Shown here: piece by piece, positions 1 through 6,652 of the stretch
How positions within the stretch are numbered: position 1 is the first letter of the stretch
Layout of the letters: each line of letters starts with the position of its first letter
DNA from: an uncultured Collinsella sp.
GTDB lineage: Bacteria > Actinomycetota > Coriobacteriia > Coriobacteriales > Coriobacteriaceae
DNA: 7,235 nt
NCBI GenBank assembly: GCA_902478865.1
Contig: CABSNA010000067.1
Location: 1 to 7,235, forward strand
Reading direction: 5' to 3'
The notes under the pieces: model-generated
What the model saw: the letters and a program-made list of their open reading frames with translations, nothing else
What the model was told of the DNA's origin: nothing
The model's database searches: none
Made by a program: the position numbers and the translations under genes

Positions 1-1160
1 GTCGTCACGCAGGGACGACGCGCTGCAAGCGACTCCAGCACGCTCAGCGGCTGGCCCTCGGAGATGCTCGTCAAAATGGTAAAGTCGAGCTTTTCCATGT
101 ACTCGACCACGTTGACGCGGCCAGTAAAGATCAGGTCGCGCACGCCCAGGGTTTCGACCAGCGCGTGGCACTCGGCGCCATACTCCTCGTCGTCCACGCC
201 GCCCATGATGTGCAGGCGCACCTTGGGCAGGCGCTCGTGCAGCTCAAAGAAGGCATAGATCATGGTCTTAACGTCCTTGATGGGCGCCAGGCGCACCACC
301 GCGCCAATGTCCACCCAGCCGTCATCGGGCTTTAAAGGAATGTCCTTAAAGCGATCGAACTGGATGCCGTTGGGGATAACCAGACATTTTTCTGCATCGC
401 ATCCCATGTCGATCTGCGTTTTGCGCGCATTGTGGAACAGACTCGTCACGCGGAAGGCGCGGCGGTAGATCTCCTCCGAAAGTAGGTAGAAAAAGCGGAT
501 CCAGCGGTCCTTAAACGACGGCACCACCCAGTCGGCGCGAATGATCTCCTCTTCGCGCTCGCGCGTGTAGATGCCATGCTCGGTCAGCAATGCCGGTGCG
601 TGATTCATGCTGGAGCCCAAACTTGCAAGCAGACCGCCGTAGCCGGTCGAAATTGCGTGATACACGTCGGCCACCGGAACCTCGCTGCCCAGTAGATAGA
701 GCACGGGCAGCAACATCGAACGCATGGTGTGGAAGGCATCGGCGAAAGGCGTATACGGGTACTCGGCCAGGCACACGTCGCGGAAGATGTCCATAAACGT
801 GCGGCTCTGCAAAAATGAGAGCGGATGCACGTGGCGGCGCTGGAAAATGTCGAACAGCACGTCCCAGTCCGGATTGGAGAGCGAAACCAGACGGCGCAAC
901 GCCTCGCGCTCGCGGTCGTCGAAGTCGACTTCCTCCTGCTCGCCCGAAAGACGCAGAGCATCGTCCAGGAACACCTCGTGCACCTCGACGACGTTGCCGG
1001 GCAGCTCGTAGACAAACTTGCCGCGGTCGGCAGCATGCGCACCAATCACCCACAGCACAAACTCGTGCTCGGGCATAGCCGTAATGTAGCCGTGCATCCA
1101 AGTGGACACGCCACCGTGCACATAGGGGTAGCAACCCTCGAGTACCAAGCAGATTCTCAT
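1..1160 (-). CDS. pelF: PelF-type GT4 glycosyltransferase (C-terminus cut by window edge)
   Basis: Cytoplasmic glycosyltransferase that polymerises the Pel polysaccharide from a UDP-sugar, working with PelD, PelE and PelG at the membrane. Reading the minus strand from ATG at 1160 gives 386 open codons running off the left edge, so the last part of the GT-B C-terminal domain is missing (family length is about 500 residues). Seen directly: an N-terminal LEGCYPYVHGGVSTW stretch (residues 7-21) with the Gly-Gly donor loop; a TEHGIYTRERE block near 193-203, strongly typical of PelF; an NGI sugar-nucleotide-domain motif; and an E-x7-E motif in SEGQPLSVLE with E368 and E376. The start overlaps the upstream stop by one base (TAATG) and has an AAGGAGGG ribosome site at 1170-1177. 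The family call is firm. The preferred sugar (UDP-Glc or a UDP-HexNAc) cannot be read from sequence. pelG is expected next, outside the window. Confidence 0.95.
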   Translation of the reverse strand, partial: MRICLVLEGCYPYVHGGVSTWMHGYITAMPEHEFVLWVIGAHAADRGKFVYELPGNVVEVHEVFLDDALRLSGEQEEVDFDDREREALRRLVSLSNPDWDVLFDIFQRRHVHPLSFLQSRTFMDIFRDVCLAEYPYTPFADAFHTMRSMLLPVLYLLGSEVPVADVYHAISTGYGGLLASLGSSMNHAPALLTEHGIYTREREEEIIRADWVVPSFKDRWIRFFYLLSEEIYRRAFRVTSLFHNARKTQIDMGCDAEKCLVIPNGIQFDRFKDIPLKPDDGWVDIGAVVRLAPIKDVKTMIYAFFELHERLPKVRLHIMGGVDDEEYGAECHALVETLGVRDLIFTGRVNVVEYMEKLDFTILTSISEGQPLSVLESLAARRPCVT

Positions 1161-3037
1161 TAGTCGCCACCCTCCTTGCGCGCGATAGCCACCGTCTTGT
1201 CCGTGGCCTTGACCAGGTACAGGTCGCCCGTCAGATGCGTAATCTCGCCACCCGTGACTGCACCTGGCTCGCCGCTGTTGGCGCGGAACATGAGCCACGC
1301 CTCGTCGTGAAAGTTGCCCAGGCTAAGCGTCCAGGCATCCGCGCTGGTATCCACGCTCACCGTCACGGACGAAAAGCGCTGGATGGCACCCGAGCATTCC
1401 GAGCCGGTCTGGCGACGCAGGTCGGGCGCAGACTTGGTAAGCCAGTCCAGGTAGTCGGTCAAGCCGCCCTTATAGACTTCCCAGCCTTCTTTGGCGCCGC
1501 GATCGGGATCCAGCAGGTCGTCCGGGTGCATAAAGTGCGTGCTCACGTAGTGCATGTTGAGCTCGGACACGGCGGCCAGACGCATGTAAGAATCGTCGAC
1601 CATACCGCCCGAGACAATACGCGGCTGCTCCACGATACCATCGCTCGCCACACCAAACTCCTGTACGTACGGCAGATCGGTGCCGTCGTCAAAGTACGTA
1701 CTGGCAATGGTCTTAATGCGCGGAACGTCGGCGCCGATAAGCTGGCGCGCGCGGGCCGAAAGGATATTTGACGGCGGCACGTAGACCGAGCCGTGCGCAT
1801 TGGGCAGCACCTCGTCCTGAAAGGCAATAAGCTCGTTGAGTGACGCGACGAGCGACTCCTTATTCTTCCACGTCTTATAGTCGTACTGCGTGCCATAGTC
1901 GGTATCCCAGAGCGCCAGCGGCTGATGGTTGTAGCCGTGAAAACCCAGCTCTCCGCCCATCTGCAGCAGCATGCCGCCAAAGTAGCGGAACTGTGTGGTA
2001 TCGGGCTGGCGCACGGGCTCGGCCTGATTGACCACGTCCTCGTAGTTCTCGATCATCACACCCGTGTAGCGAATGTCGTATTGCTGCGCGAGCTTCTGCA
2101 GATCGGGCCACCATACCTTGGTATAAAAATCGGCAATGGAAAGGCCATAATCGCGCTTGATGTAGGTGCCGTCGCCCGAGGGCACGGGGCTGGGAAAGTC
2201 GTCTAGATAGAAGACAGCGCTGTTGATGACGGGATAGGCCGTGGCATCGCCCAGCAGGCTGATCGCCGCGGCGTAAAAGCCGCGCATGACCTTGTCATAG
2301 ATACCGATATTGCATACCACGGTGCGCCCGCTGCCGCAATCATTCGACCAAATGAGCGGGGCGCCCGCATCGCCGGTCTTAGCCCATACGCGCGCCGTCT
2401 CGCACAGCGAAACCGAAAGCGACGAATCAAAGGGGTCCGAGAACTCGTAGCGCTCTCCCCCGCCCAGCATAAAGTCCTCGCTCGGCACGATGCTTTCGGC
2501 AATCGCATAGTCATATCCAGCCGATTCAATGCCAAGCTTGGGAGCAATCACCTGCAGGTAGCTCGAATTATCCGGCGGCATGGCAAGCATGAGCGAACCA
2601 CCAGCACTCACCCAACTCATAATATCGGTCAAATGCGTACCAAGCCCATCGAGCGAGGGCATAAGCACAATCACGCGGTCAAACGACGCGAGCGAGGGAA
2701 TAGCATCCGCGCCGTCGATGGCGATATCCACGTCGCGGTGGGCGATCTTCATGTCGAGCAGAATCTGGTCGAACTGATCCTTGACGTCCTCGACGCCCGC
2801 TTGATCGGTATCGGTAATAACAAGGCACGTGGGCTTTTGGCCAAAGATCGCCGAGGAGGCCGGCACTGCATCGTTGGCGGCAAGCATGCCCAGCTTGTGC
2901 TGCCCGGAGCTATATTGCACACCGGCGCGCTCAATTAACAGCACGGCGGCCATAGCGATAAAGACCGCCCATACCACGAGCAGCCCCATCCAGCGAAAGC
3001 GACCCGCATGGTCGCGCACACGATGTACCAGACTCAT
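1160..3037 (-). CDS. pelA: DUF2194-like PelA-type polysaccharide deacetylase, membrane-anchored
   Basis: Probable extracytoplasmic deacetylase of the Pel polymer, 625 residues. Seen: a short basic N-terminus and one membrane segment at about residues 17-35, which fits a signal anchor; a Rossmann/GATase-like region at about 65-265; then a divergent NodB (CE4-like) deacetylase region. Candidate metal and catalytic elements are the Asp pair D279-D280 in YLDDFPSP, an H-x3-H pair H367/H371 in GFHGYNH, a VPPSN stretch at 420-424, and a histidine motif THFMHPDD (H501, H504). A beta-rich C-terminal domain follows. The glycoside hydrolase domain of Gram-negative PelA is not apparent, which matches the deacetylase-only PelA of Gram-positive pel loci. 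I chose ATG at 3037 because it overlaps the pelE stop as ATGA and has GGAGGGGAGG just upstream. A TTG at 3061 would add eight residues but is less likely. The deacetylase role is inferred from family and context; the symbol follows the operon position. Confidence 0.85.
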   Translation of the reverse strand: MSLVHRVRDHAGRFRWMGLLVVWAVFIAMAAVLLIERAGVQYSSGQHKLGMLAANDAVPASSAIFGQKPTCLVITDTDQAGVEDVKDQFDQILLDMKIAHRDVDIAIDGADAIPSLASFDRVIVLMPSLDGLGTHLTDIMSWVSAGGSLMLAMPPDNSSYLQVIAPKLGIESAGYDYAIAESIVPSEDFMLGGGERYEFSDPFDSSLSVSLCETARVWAKTGDAGAPLIWSNDCGSGRTVVCNIGIYDKVMRGFYAAAISLLGDATAYPVINSAVFYLDDFPSPVPSGDGTYIKRDYGLSIADFYTKVWWPDLQKLAQQYDIRYTGVMIENYEDVVNQAEPVRQPDTTQFRYFGGMLLQMGGELGFHGYNHQPLALWDTDYGTQYDYKTWKNKESLVASLNELIAFQDEVLPNAHGSVYVPPSNILSARARQLIGADVPRIKTIASTYFDDGTDLPYVQEFGVASDGIVEQPRIVSGGMVDDSYMRLAAVSELNMHYVSTHFMHPDDLLDPDRGAKEGWEVYKGGLTDYLDWLTKSAPDLRRQTGSECSGAIQRFSSVTVSVDTSADAWTLSLGNFHDEAWLMFRANSGEPGAVTGGEITHLTGDLYLVKATDKTVAIARKEGGD

Positions 3038-3936
3038 CGGGCCTCCCCTCCGTCGCGCCAAAACGCCAGCTTTTCGCGGTTCTCAGCACTCAAATACACA
3101 TGTTGGTTGTCGATCGCGTCAATCACCTGCTGCACAGCCTCGCCATCGCGGCGCGTCACAGCCAAGCGCAGGCAAAGCATCCAAGCCTCCTGATCGTCCG
3201 GCACCTCGGCCACAAGCTGCGTGATCACGGCCTCGGCCTCGTCCAGCTCGCCGGCATCGGCCAGCGCCGTTGCATAACGGATACGCAGTGCAGTCCCATC
3301 CTCGCGTTCACAACGGCGCGCGAGCAGCCGCGCGTACTGCTGACGTTGAATCTGCGCCACGCGGCCCTCGGCCAGTCCGGATGCAAGGTACTCGCCCAGA
3401 TAGTCACAGTACGCGTCTAGGTTTTCCGTACTGGGATCGGTCTTAAACGCACGCTCCAGCTGCTGCAGCTTAAGGTCGGATTCCTTCGAAATCTGTGCCA
3501 CGGCCGTCGCGGCATAATGCGCCACCTCAACGTCATCGTTGAGCTTGGCTGCTTGCAGCTGCGCCAGATAGGCATCTGGGTCCTCGGTGAGCATCGAGAG
3601 CATCAGACGGCGGCGATCGCTAGGGTCATTGACGATCAGCGCTTCCTCGAGCGGCACCACGCCGGCATCGCCCTCGCGCACCTGCACCTGCATGCCGCGG
3701 CGAATTTCGTCGTTCAAGCGAAGCGATTCCAGTGTGCCGTCCTCAAGCGCGTCGCCAAACGCCTCGCCACGCGCGCAGAGCACCAAGAGCAACGGGCCCC
3801 ACAGCGGAACCAGCACCATCGCAGGCAACATGTGTCCACGTACCGGCAGCATGCCTAGTTTTACGAGCGTCGACAGCACCAGACACACCAGCATATGGAT
3901 CAGTAGCAACGCCGCCGCGATAACGAGCGAAATCAA
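3034..3936 (-). CDS. pelE: PelE-like membrane protein with TPR-type helical domain
   Basis: Inner-membrane scaffold that partners PelD in the Pel synthase complex. The 300-residue product has two hydrophobic helices (about residues 3-23 and 37-54), then a conserved-looking block with PLEEALIVNDPSDRRRLML (about 95-113), then helical, Ala/Leu-rich repeats to the end resembling tetratricopeptide repeats (clearest at about 215-260). This layout matches PelE, which is usually around 300 residues. The chosen start is TTG at 3936, which overlaps the pelD stop (TTGA) and lies 5 nt after a GAGGGGGAG ribosome site. The reading frame stays open upstream to 4296, but that part lies inside pelD in another frame and is Arg/Ala-rich nonsense. 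It ends in a four-base ATGA overlap with the deacetylase gene, so production of the two is probably coupled. The repeat call is by eye; the identity rests on topology, length and position between pelD and pelA. Confidence 0.85.
   Translation of the reverse strand: MISLVIAAALLLIHMLVCLVLSTLVKLGMLPVRGHMLPAMVLVPLWGPLLLVLCARGEAFGDALEDGTLESLRLNDEIRRGMQVQVREGDAGVVPLEEALIVNDPSDRRRLMLSMLTEDPDAYLAQLQAAKLNDDVEVAHYAATAVAQISKESDLKLQQLERAFKTDPSTENLDAYCDYLGEYLASGLAEGRVAQIQRQQYARLLARRCEREDGTALRIRYATALADAGELDEAEAVITQLVAEVPDDQEAWMLCLRLAVTRRDGEAVQQVIDAIDNQHVYLSAENREKLAFWRDGGEAR
3042..3051 (-). promoter_or_regulatory. Ribosome binding site deciding the ATG start of the deacetylase gene
   Basis: GGAGGGGAGG lies just upstream of ATG 3037-3035, inside the end of pelE. 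It argues for ATG at 3037 over the upstream TTG at 3061, for which this purine run would be internal coding sequence. Confidence 0.75.
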
Positions 3937-6098
3937 GCGCTCTCCCCCTCGTCTTCGCGGGCGGACGCAATCTGTTGCAGCAGCGCCACTGCGGCCTCGC
4001 CATCGGCGTGCTCGACAGTTATATGCTTGGCGGCCAGGCGCGCCTGAATCACGGGCAGATCGCCATCGTTCGCCTGGCGCATGAGCAGGTAGAGCATGTC
4101 GCCATTGACCAGACCCGCGGCATCGCTCTCGCGAATCGTCGACCCAATTGCCCCGACCAGCTCGCCAACAGGCTCCAACCCCGGCACCACGCGCAGGAGC
4201 AAATAGCTGCCCATCTTGTTGTCCGCAAGCGTCTGAGCTGCCAGCAGCTCTTGGGCAAAGGCATCTTGATTGAGCACATGCGTGCCCGCAATGCACCGCT
4301 TGTCCTGCGCCACGGCCTCGTAATCAAAAGCACGACCCAGCGCGCTTTCTACCAAGCCGCACAGAATACGGAAGAGGTTTTGGTAATAGAGCGTCATCTG
4401 CCCCTCGGCCGCGCGGCGCACAAAGATAAAGACCGCGGGCGCCCCGTCGCGCTCCATCACGTAAGCAAACATGGGAAGCCCCGGCACCAGCTTACGGTTC
4501 ACCCACAAGCCCGAGCGGTCCTCGCCGTCCATCATGGCCTTAAGATCGTCGAGCGCCAACGAACGCAGCGCATCGCCAGAAATTGCCGGGCTCGCGGCGA
4601 CCAAACGAGTAAACGACTCACCCGAAACGTGATAGATCGTTACCGTGTCGTTATCCAAAATCTCACCCAGCAGCTCGCAACACTTGCGGTAGATGTCGCG
4701 CGGGTTGAGAATGTCGAGCTCTTGCGTCACGGCAAAGATCTTGCCAAAGCTATCGTGGCGTCCCACAATCTGGCGCTTGTAGGCGCGCTTGTCCACGATG
4801 GCATCGTGGTAGAGCTGTGTGAGGAACGTATTGCGATTGCGCACGAGCTCGTTCTCGTCGCGTTCTACCTTAATGACCTCACTGTTGCGCAGCTGAACAT
4901 AGCCGCACACGGCGCCCACCACAAAGTAGGCGATAAACGGCAGCCAGTTGGAGGGCTCGTAGAACAGACCCTGAAAAGTGTAGCCGTACTGGGTAAAGTA
5001 GCTCGCTGCTAGGCCAATCGAAGCCAGCAGTGCCGCGACCAAGCCAAAGTCCAGGCCATACAGTGTGCCGATCAGCACCACGTAAAGCAGGCGATAGTCG
5101 AGCACGTTGAGCTGGGCAGACTGCGAAAACACCCGCTCCAACACCTCAAAGAGCACCCAGGCGGCTGCCGTCTCCAGGCATTTGACAGGCAGCGTGCGCA
5201 GCTGGATGCGGTCGATGGCTGCGCGCAGCGGATTGGTCTTTTTGGTGCGCGCGTTGGCCCAGCGAGCCTGGATGGTCGAAAGGTCGCGCAGCAGATCGTA
5301 GCGTTGGAACCAGCCGTAGCGCACGCGAACGGTATCGTCCGCGGGCAGGGCGTAGCCAGCCGACTCGCCATGGGCAACCGTGAGTTCAGGAAAGAGCACC
5401 TGAAGCGCTTCGCCCAGGTCGCCCGCCGTATGGCCAAAAGCGTCTGCAACGTCGAGCATTTCAAAGTTGGCATCCCAGCTGTCAAAGATTCGATGCACGA
5501 GGACCGCCAGCTCCTCGGCACACAGCAGAGGAAACGGCGCATCTGCCGCACCCTGAAGCGCGACCGACCCGCCCGAGCACGCCTCGAACAGCGGCACCAA
5601 AAATGGGTCGGTTAATGCCGGCGATGCGGTATACAGATACGGCACGCGCAGGACTTTGGCTTGGATGCCCTCGCGCGCGGCATAGTGACGGCACAGGTCG
5701 TTGGCCGCGCGGGCGATAATGCCCTTGCCCGTCTGGGTGCCACTGGCGGTCGTGGCATCGTCGTCACAACCGCCAGTGGCACCCTCTGCACCCGCGGGCC
5801 CGGCTATATACAGCAGCTGCACGTGGCGTCCCATGCAAGCACGAAACACCGAGCGCAGCAGCTCGATGTCGCCAAAAGTCTCGGTATGCGGGGTGAGATA
5901 GGTAGAAAGGTAGACCACGCGCTCGAACTCGTAGGCCTGGTCCAGGTGCTGGAGGAGTTCTTTCCACGATGCATGGGGCGACGACTCGTCGCGGCGCGCA
6001 TCCTGCGCGGCTACAACCTGCACATGGTCGCCGGGGAACGCCTTGGAGCAAAAGTCATCGTCAACATATGCGGTGTTGCCAACAACCAGCACTTCCAT
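3933..6098 (-). CDS. pelD: PelD-type c-di-GMP receptor fused to N-terminal SDR-like domain
   Basis: Membrane regulator that would activate Pel synthesis on binding c-di-GMP. Its 721 residues show, in order: an SDR/NAD-epimerase-like domain (about 1-270, starting MEVLVVGNTA); about four membrane helices (309-400); a charged linker (405-445); a GAF domain (about 450-590); and a GGDEF-like domain (about 600-710). The GGDEF-like domain has RESD at 656-659 followed five residues later by NGDML (665-669). This is the spacing of a cyclase I-site and GGDEF signature, with the signature itself lost. That pattern, receptor without cyclase activity, is what PelD of Pseudomonas shows. In the SDR part the Gly-rich loop is degenerate and the YxxxK Tyr is Thr (T121, K125 kept), so catalysis is doubtful. 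A low-complexity stretch at about 101-125 contains a DNA inverted repeat. Start ATG at 6098 follows AGGGGAGGGG. It is the first gene of the operon; the stop overlaps the pelE start. PelD identity is strong, while the role of the SDR part is unknown. Confidence 0.9.
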   Translation of the reverse strand: MEVLVVGNTAYVDDDFCSKAFPGDHVQVVAAQDARRDESSPHASWKELLQHLDQAYEFERVVYLSTYLTPHTETFGDIELLRSVFRACMGRHVQLLYIAGPAGAEGATGGCDDDATTASGTQTGKGIIARAANDLCRHYAAREGIQAKVLRVPYLYTASPALTDPFLVPLFEACSGGSVALQGAADAPFPLLCAEELAVLVHRIFDSWDANFEMLDVADAFGHTAGDLGEALQVLFPELTVAHGESAGYALPADDTVRVRYGWFQRYDLLRDLSTIQARWANARTKKTNPLRAAIDRIQLRTLPVKCLETAAAWVLFEVLERVFSQSAQLNVLDYRLLYVVLIGTLYGLDFGLVAALLASIGLAASYFTQYGYTFQGLFYEPSNWLPFIAYFVVGAVCGYVQLRNSEVIKVERDENELVRNRNTFLTQLYHDAIVDKRAYKRQIVGRHDSFGKIFAVTQELDILNPRDIYRKCCELLGEILDNDTVTIYHVSGESFTRLVAASPAISGDALRSLALDDLKAMMDGEDRSGLWVNRKLVPGLPMFAYVMERDGAPAVFIFVRRAAEGQMTLYYQNLFRILCGLVESALGRAFDYEAVAQDKRCIAGTHVLNQDAFAQELLAAQTLADNKMGSYLLLRVVPGLEPVGELVGAIGSTIRESDAAGLVNGDMLYLLMRQANDGDLPVIQARLAAKHITVEHADGEAAVALLQQIASAREDEGESA
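3942..3950 (-). promoter_or_regulatory. Ribosome binding site deciding the TTG start of pelE
   Basis: GAGGGGGAG read on the minus strand ends five nucleotides before TTG at 3936. It lies inside the last codons of pelD, and the TTG overlaps the pelD TGA. The next in-frame ATG is 14 codons further and would cut into the first membrane helix, so this site supports the TTG start. Confidence 0.7.
5735..5784. repeat. Perfect 16-bp inverted repeat with 18-nt loop inside pelD
   Basis: GGGTGCCACTGGCGGT at 5735-5750 is exactly reverse-complementary to ACCGCCAGTGGCACCC at 5769-5784. A few further bases pair inside the loop after one mismatch. It falls in a Gly/Ala/Thr-rich stretch of the SDR-like domain (about residues 105-122), so the frame stays open through it. 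The mRNA would form a strong hairpin. Its origin (insertion footprint, repeat family or chance) is unknown. Confidence 0.85.
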
Positions 6099-6226
6099 GG
6101 CGCACCCCTCCCCTAAAATCCACTTTTGTCATAGTCAAACATGCGTATTTTACGCTGTCAACGCGAGCTGGAGCGCCTTTAAGGCTGTTTTAAGAACTTT
6201 TTTAGAGGATGTGGGGGCCAGGAGAA
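6099..6226 (-). promoter_or_regulatory. Intergenic leader upstream of pelD, candidate promoter region
   Basis: These 128 bases separate the chaperone gene stop from the pelD start and must carry the pel promoter if the operon is not read through from upstream. On the minus strand there is a perfect TTGACA (6161-6156), but no good -10 hexamer at 16-18 nt: TATGAC at 6133-6128 is 22 nt away. A TAAAAT at 6152-6147 has no convincing -35 partner. I see no T-run hairpin on the minus strand that would terminate the upstream genes. The exact promoter is therefore unresolved. Confidence 0.35.
6143..6155. repeat. Small palindrome GCGTA-TTT-TACGC upstream of pelD
   Basis: A perfect 5-bp inverted repeat around three T residues (on the plus strand), directly next to the TTGACA box at 6156-6161. 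Its position suits an operator, but it is short and could be chance. Confidence 0.4.
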
Positions 6227-6652
6227 CTAAATAGTGAATCCAATCTGTGGCAGATAAAGCGGCCCCCATACTCCACCAGCAGCGACATTTTCAATAATGC
6301 CCCTTGCGTAGGAATACAGGTCTTGCATGCCGAAGCTAAGAGCCTCCCTATCAAATGCTTCGTCGTCTAAATCAGACGGAGCACGATAGATACCGGACAC
6401 GGATATTTCGGAACGGTAATAGTGCCCCTCATCGCTGGGAATGAGCTCTATGACGAGGTTGAGCTGCCGAAATCTAGCTCCATTTTCATCAGTGAAGGCA
6501 TTCGTTATGTCATTTCTAACGTTAAACTCACCGTCTGACTTATTAACTCCCTCCTTAGGGGTCATTCCGCCATCAAATGAAAACCTGTCGACTTTTTTAG
6601 ACATGCATGTAATCGATGAAGACTCAATGCGCTGCTTCTTCAGAGAGTCCAT
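6227..6652 (-). CDS. SecB-like chaperone of a toxin-antitoxin-chaperone module
   Basis: Probable cytoplasmic SecB-family chaperone that protects the neighbouring antitoxin, 141 residues (close to SecB length). The clearest evidence is the C-terminal block LYSYARGIIENVAAGG (112-127) followed by PLYLPQIGF (131-139), which mirrors the SecB pattern of LFPYAR-x-I then Gly-rich turn then L-x-P-x-NF. The preceding strands, FRQLNLVIEL (61-70) and YYRSEISVSGIY (78-89), fit the SecB beta-sheet core. The gene begins with ATG immediately after the antitoxin TAA (TAAATG), with GGAG six bases upstream inside the antitoxin gene, so the two are one transcript. A house-keeping SecB is unlikely, since Gram-positives usually lack one and the partner is an antitoxin. 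The family match is by eye; the dedicated-chaperone role is inferred from the gene pair and from the M. tuberculosis HigBA-SecB(TA) precedent. Composition is AT-richer than in the pel genes. Confidence 0.8.
   Translation of the reverse strand: MDSLKKQRIESSSITCMSKKVDRFSFDGGMTPKEGVNKSDGEFNVRNDITNAFTDENGARFRQLNLVIELIPSDEGHYYRSEISVSGIYRAPSDLDDEAFDREALSFGMQDLYSYARGIIENVAAGGVWGPLYLPQIGFTI

Noticed and set aside
511..1170. Minus-strand frame of 219 codons overlapping pelF
   Set aside because: It is out of frame with pelF, is Arg/Ala-rich, and the pelF frame reads as a clear glycosyltransferase throughout.
1235..1771. Plus-strand frame of 178 codons opposite the deacetylase gene
   Set aside because: It is a shadow of the coding strand, with no ribosome site and no recognisable motif.
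3038..3061. TTG start at 3061 for the deacetylase gene
   Set aside because: ATG at 3037 has an ATGA overlap with pelE and a strong ribosome site just upstream.
3937..4296. Upstream extension of pelE to 4296
   Set aside because: It lies wholly inside pelD in another frame, and the translated part has no PelE character; the TTG at 3936 has a good ribosome site and the membrane helix starts there.
3975..5012. Long plus-strand open frame of 345 codons opposite pelD
   Set aside because: It is antisense to a strongly recognisable PelD, has no family-like sequence, and long antisense frames are common in high-GC DNA.
6174..6200. GCCTTTAAGGC followed by T-rich sequence as a plus-strand terminator
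   Set aside because: The loop would be a single base, so only about four pairs can form, the T-run is distant, and no plus-strand gene ends here.
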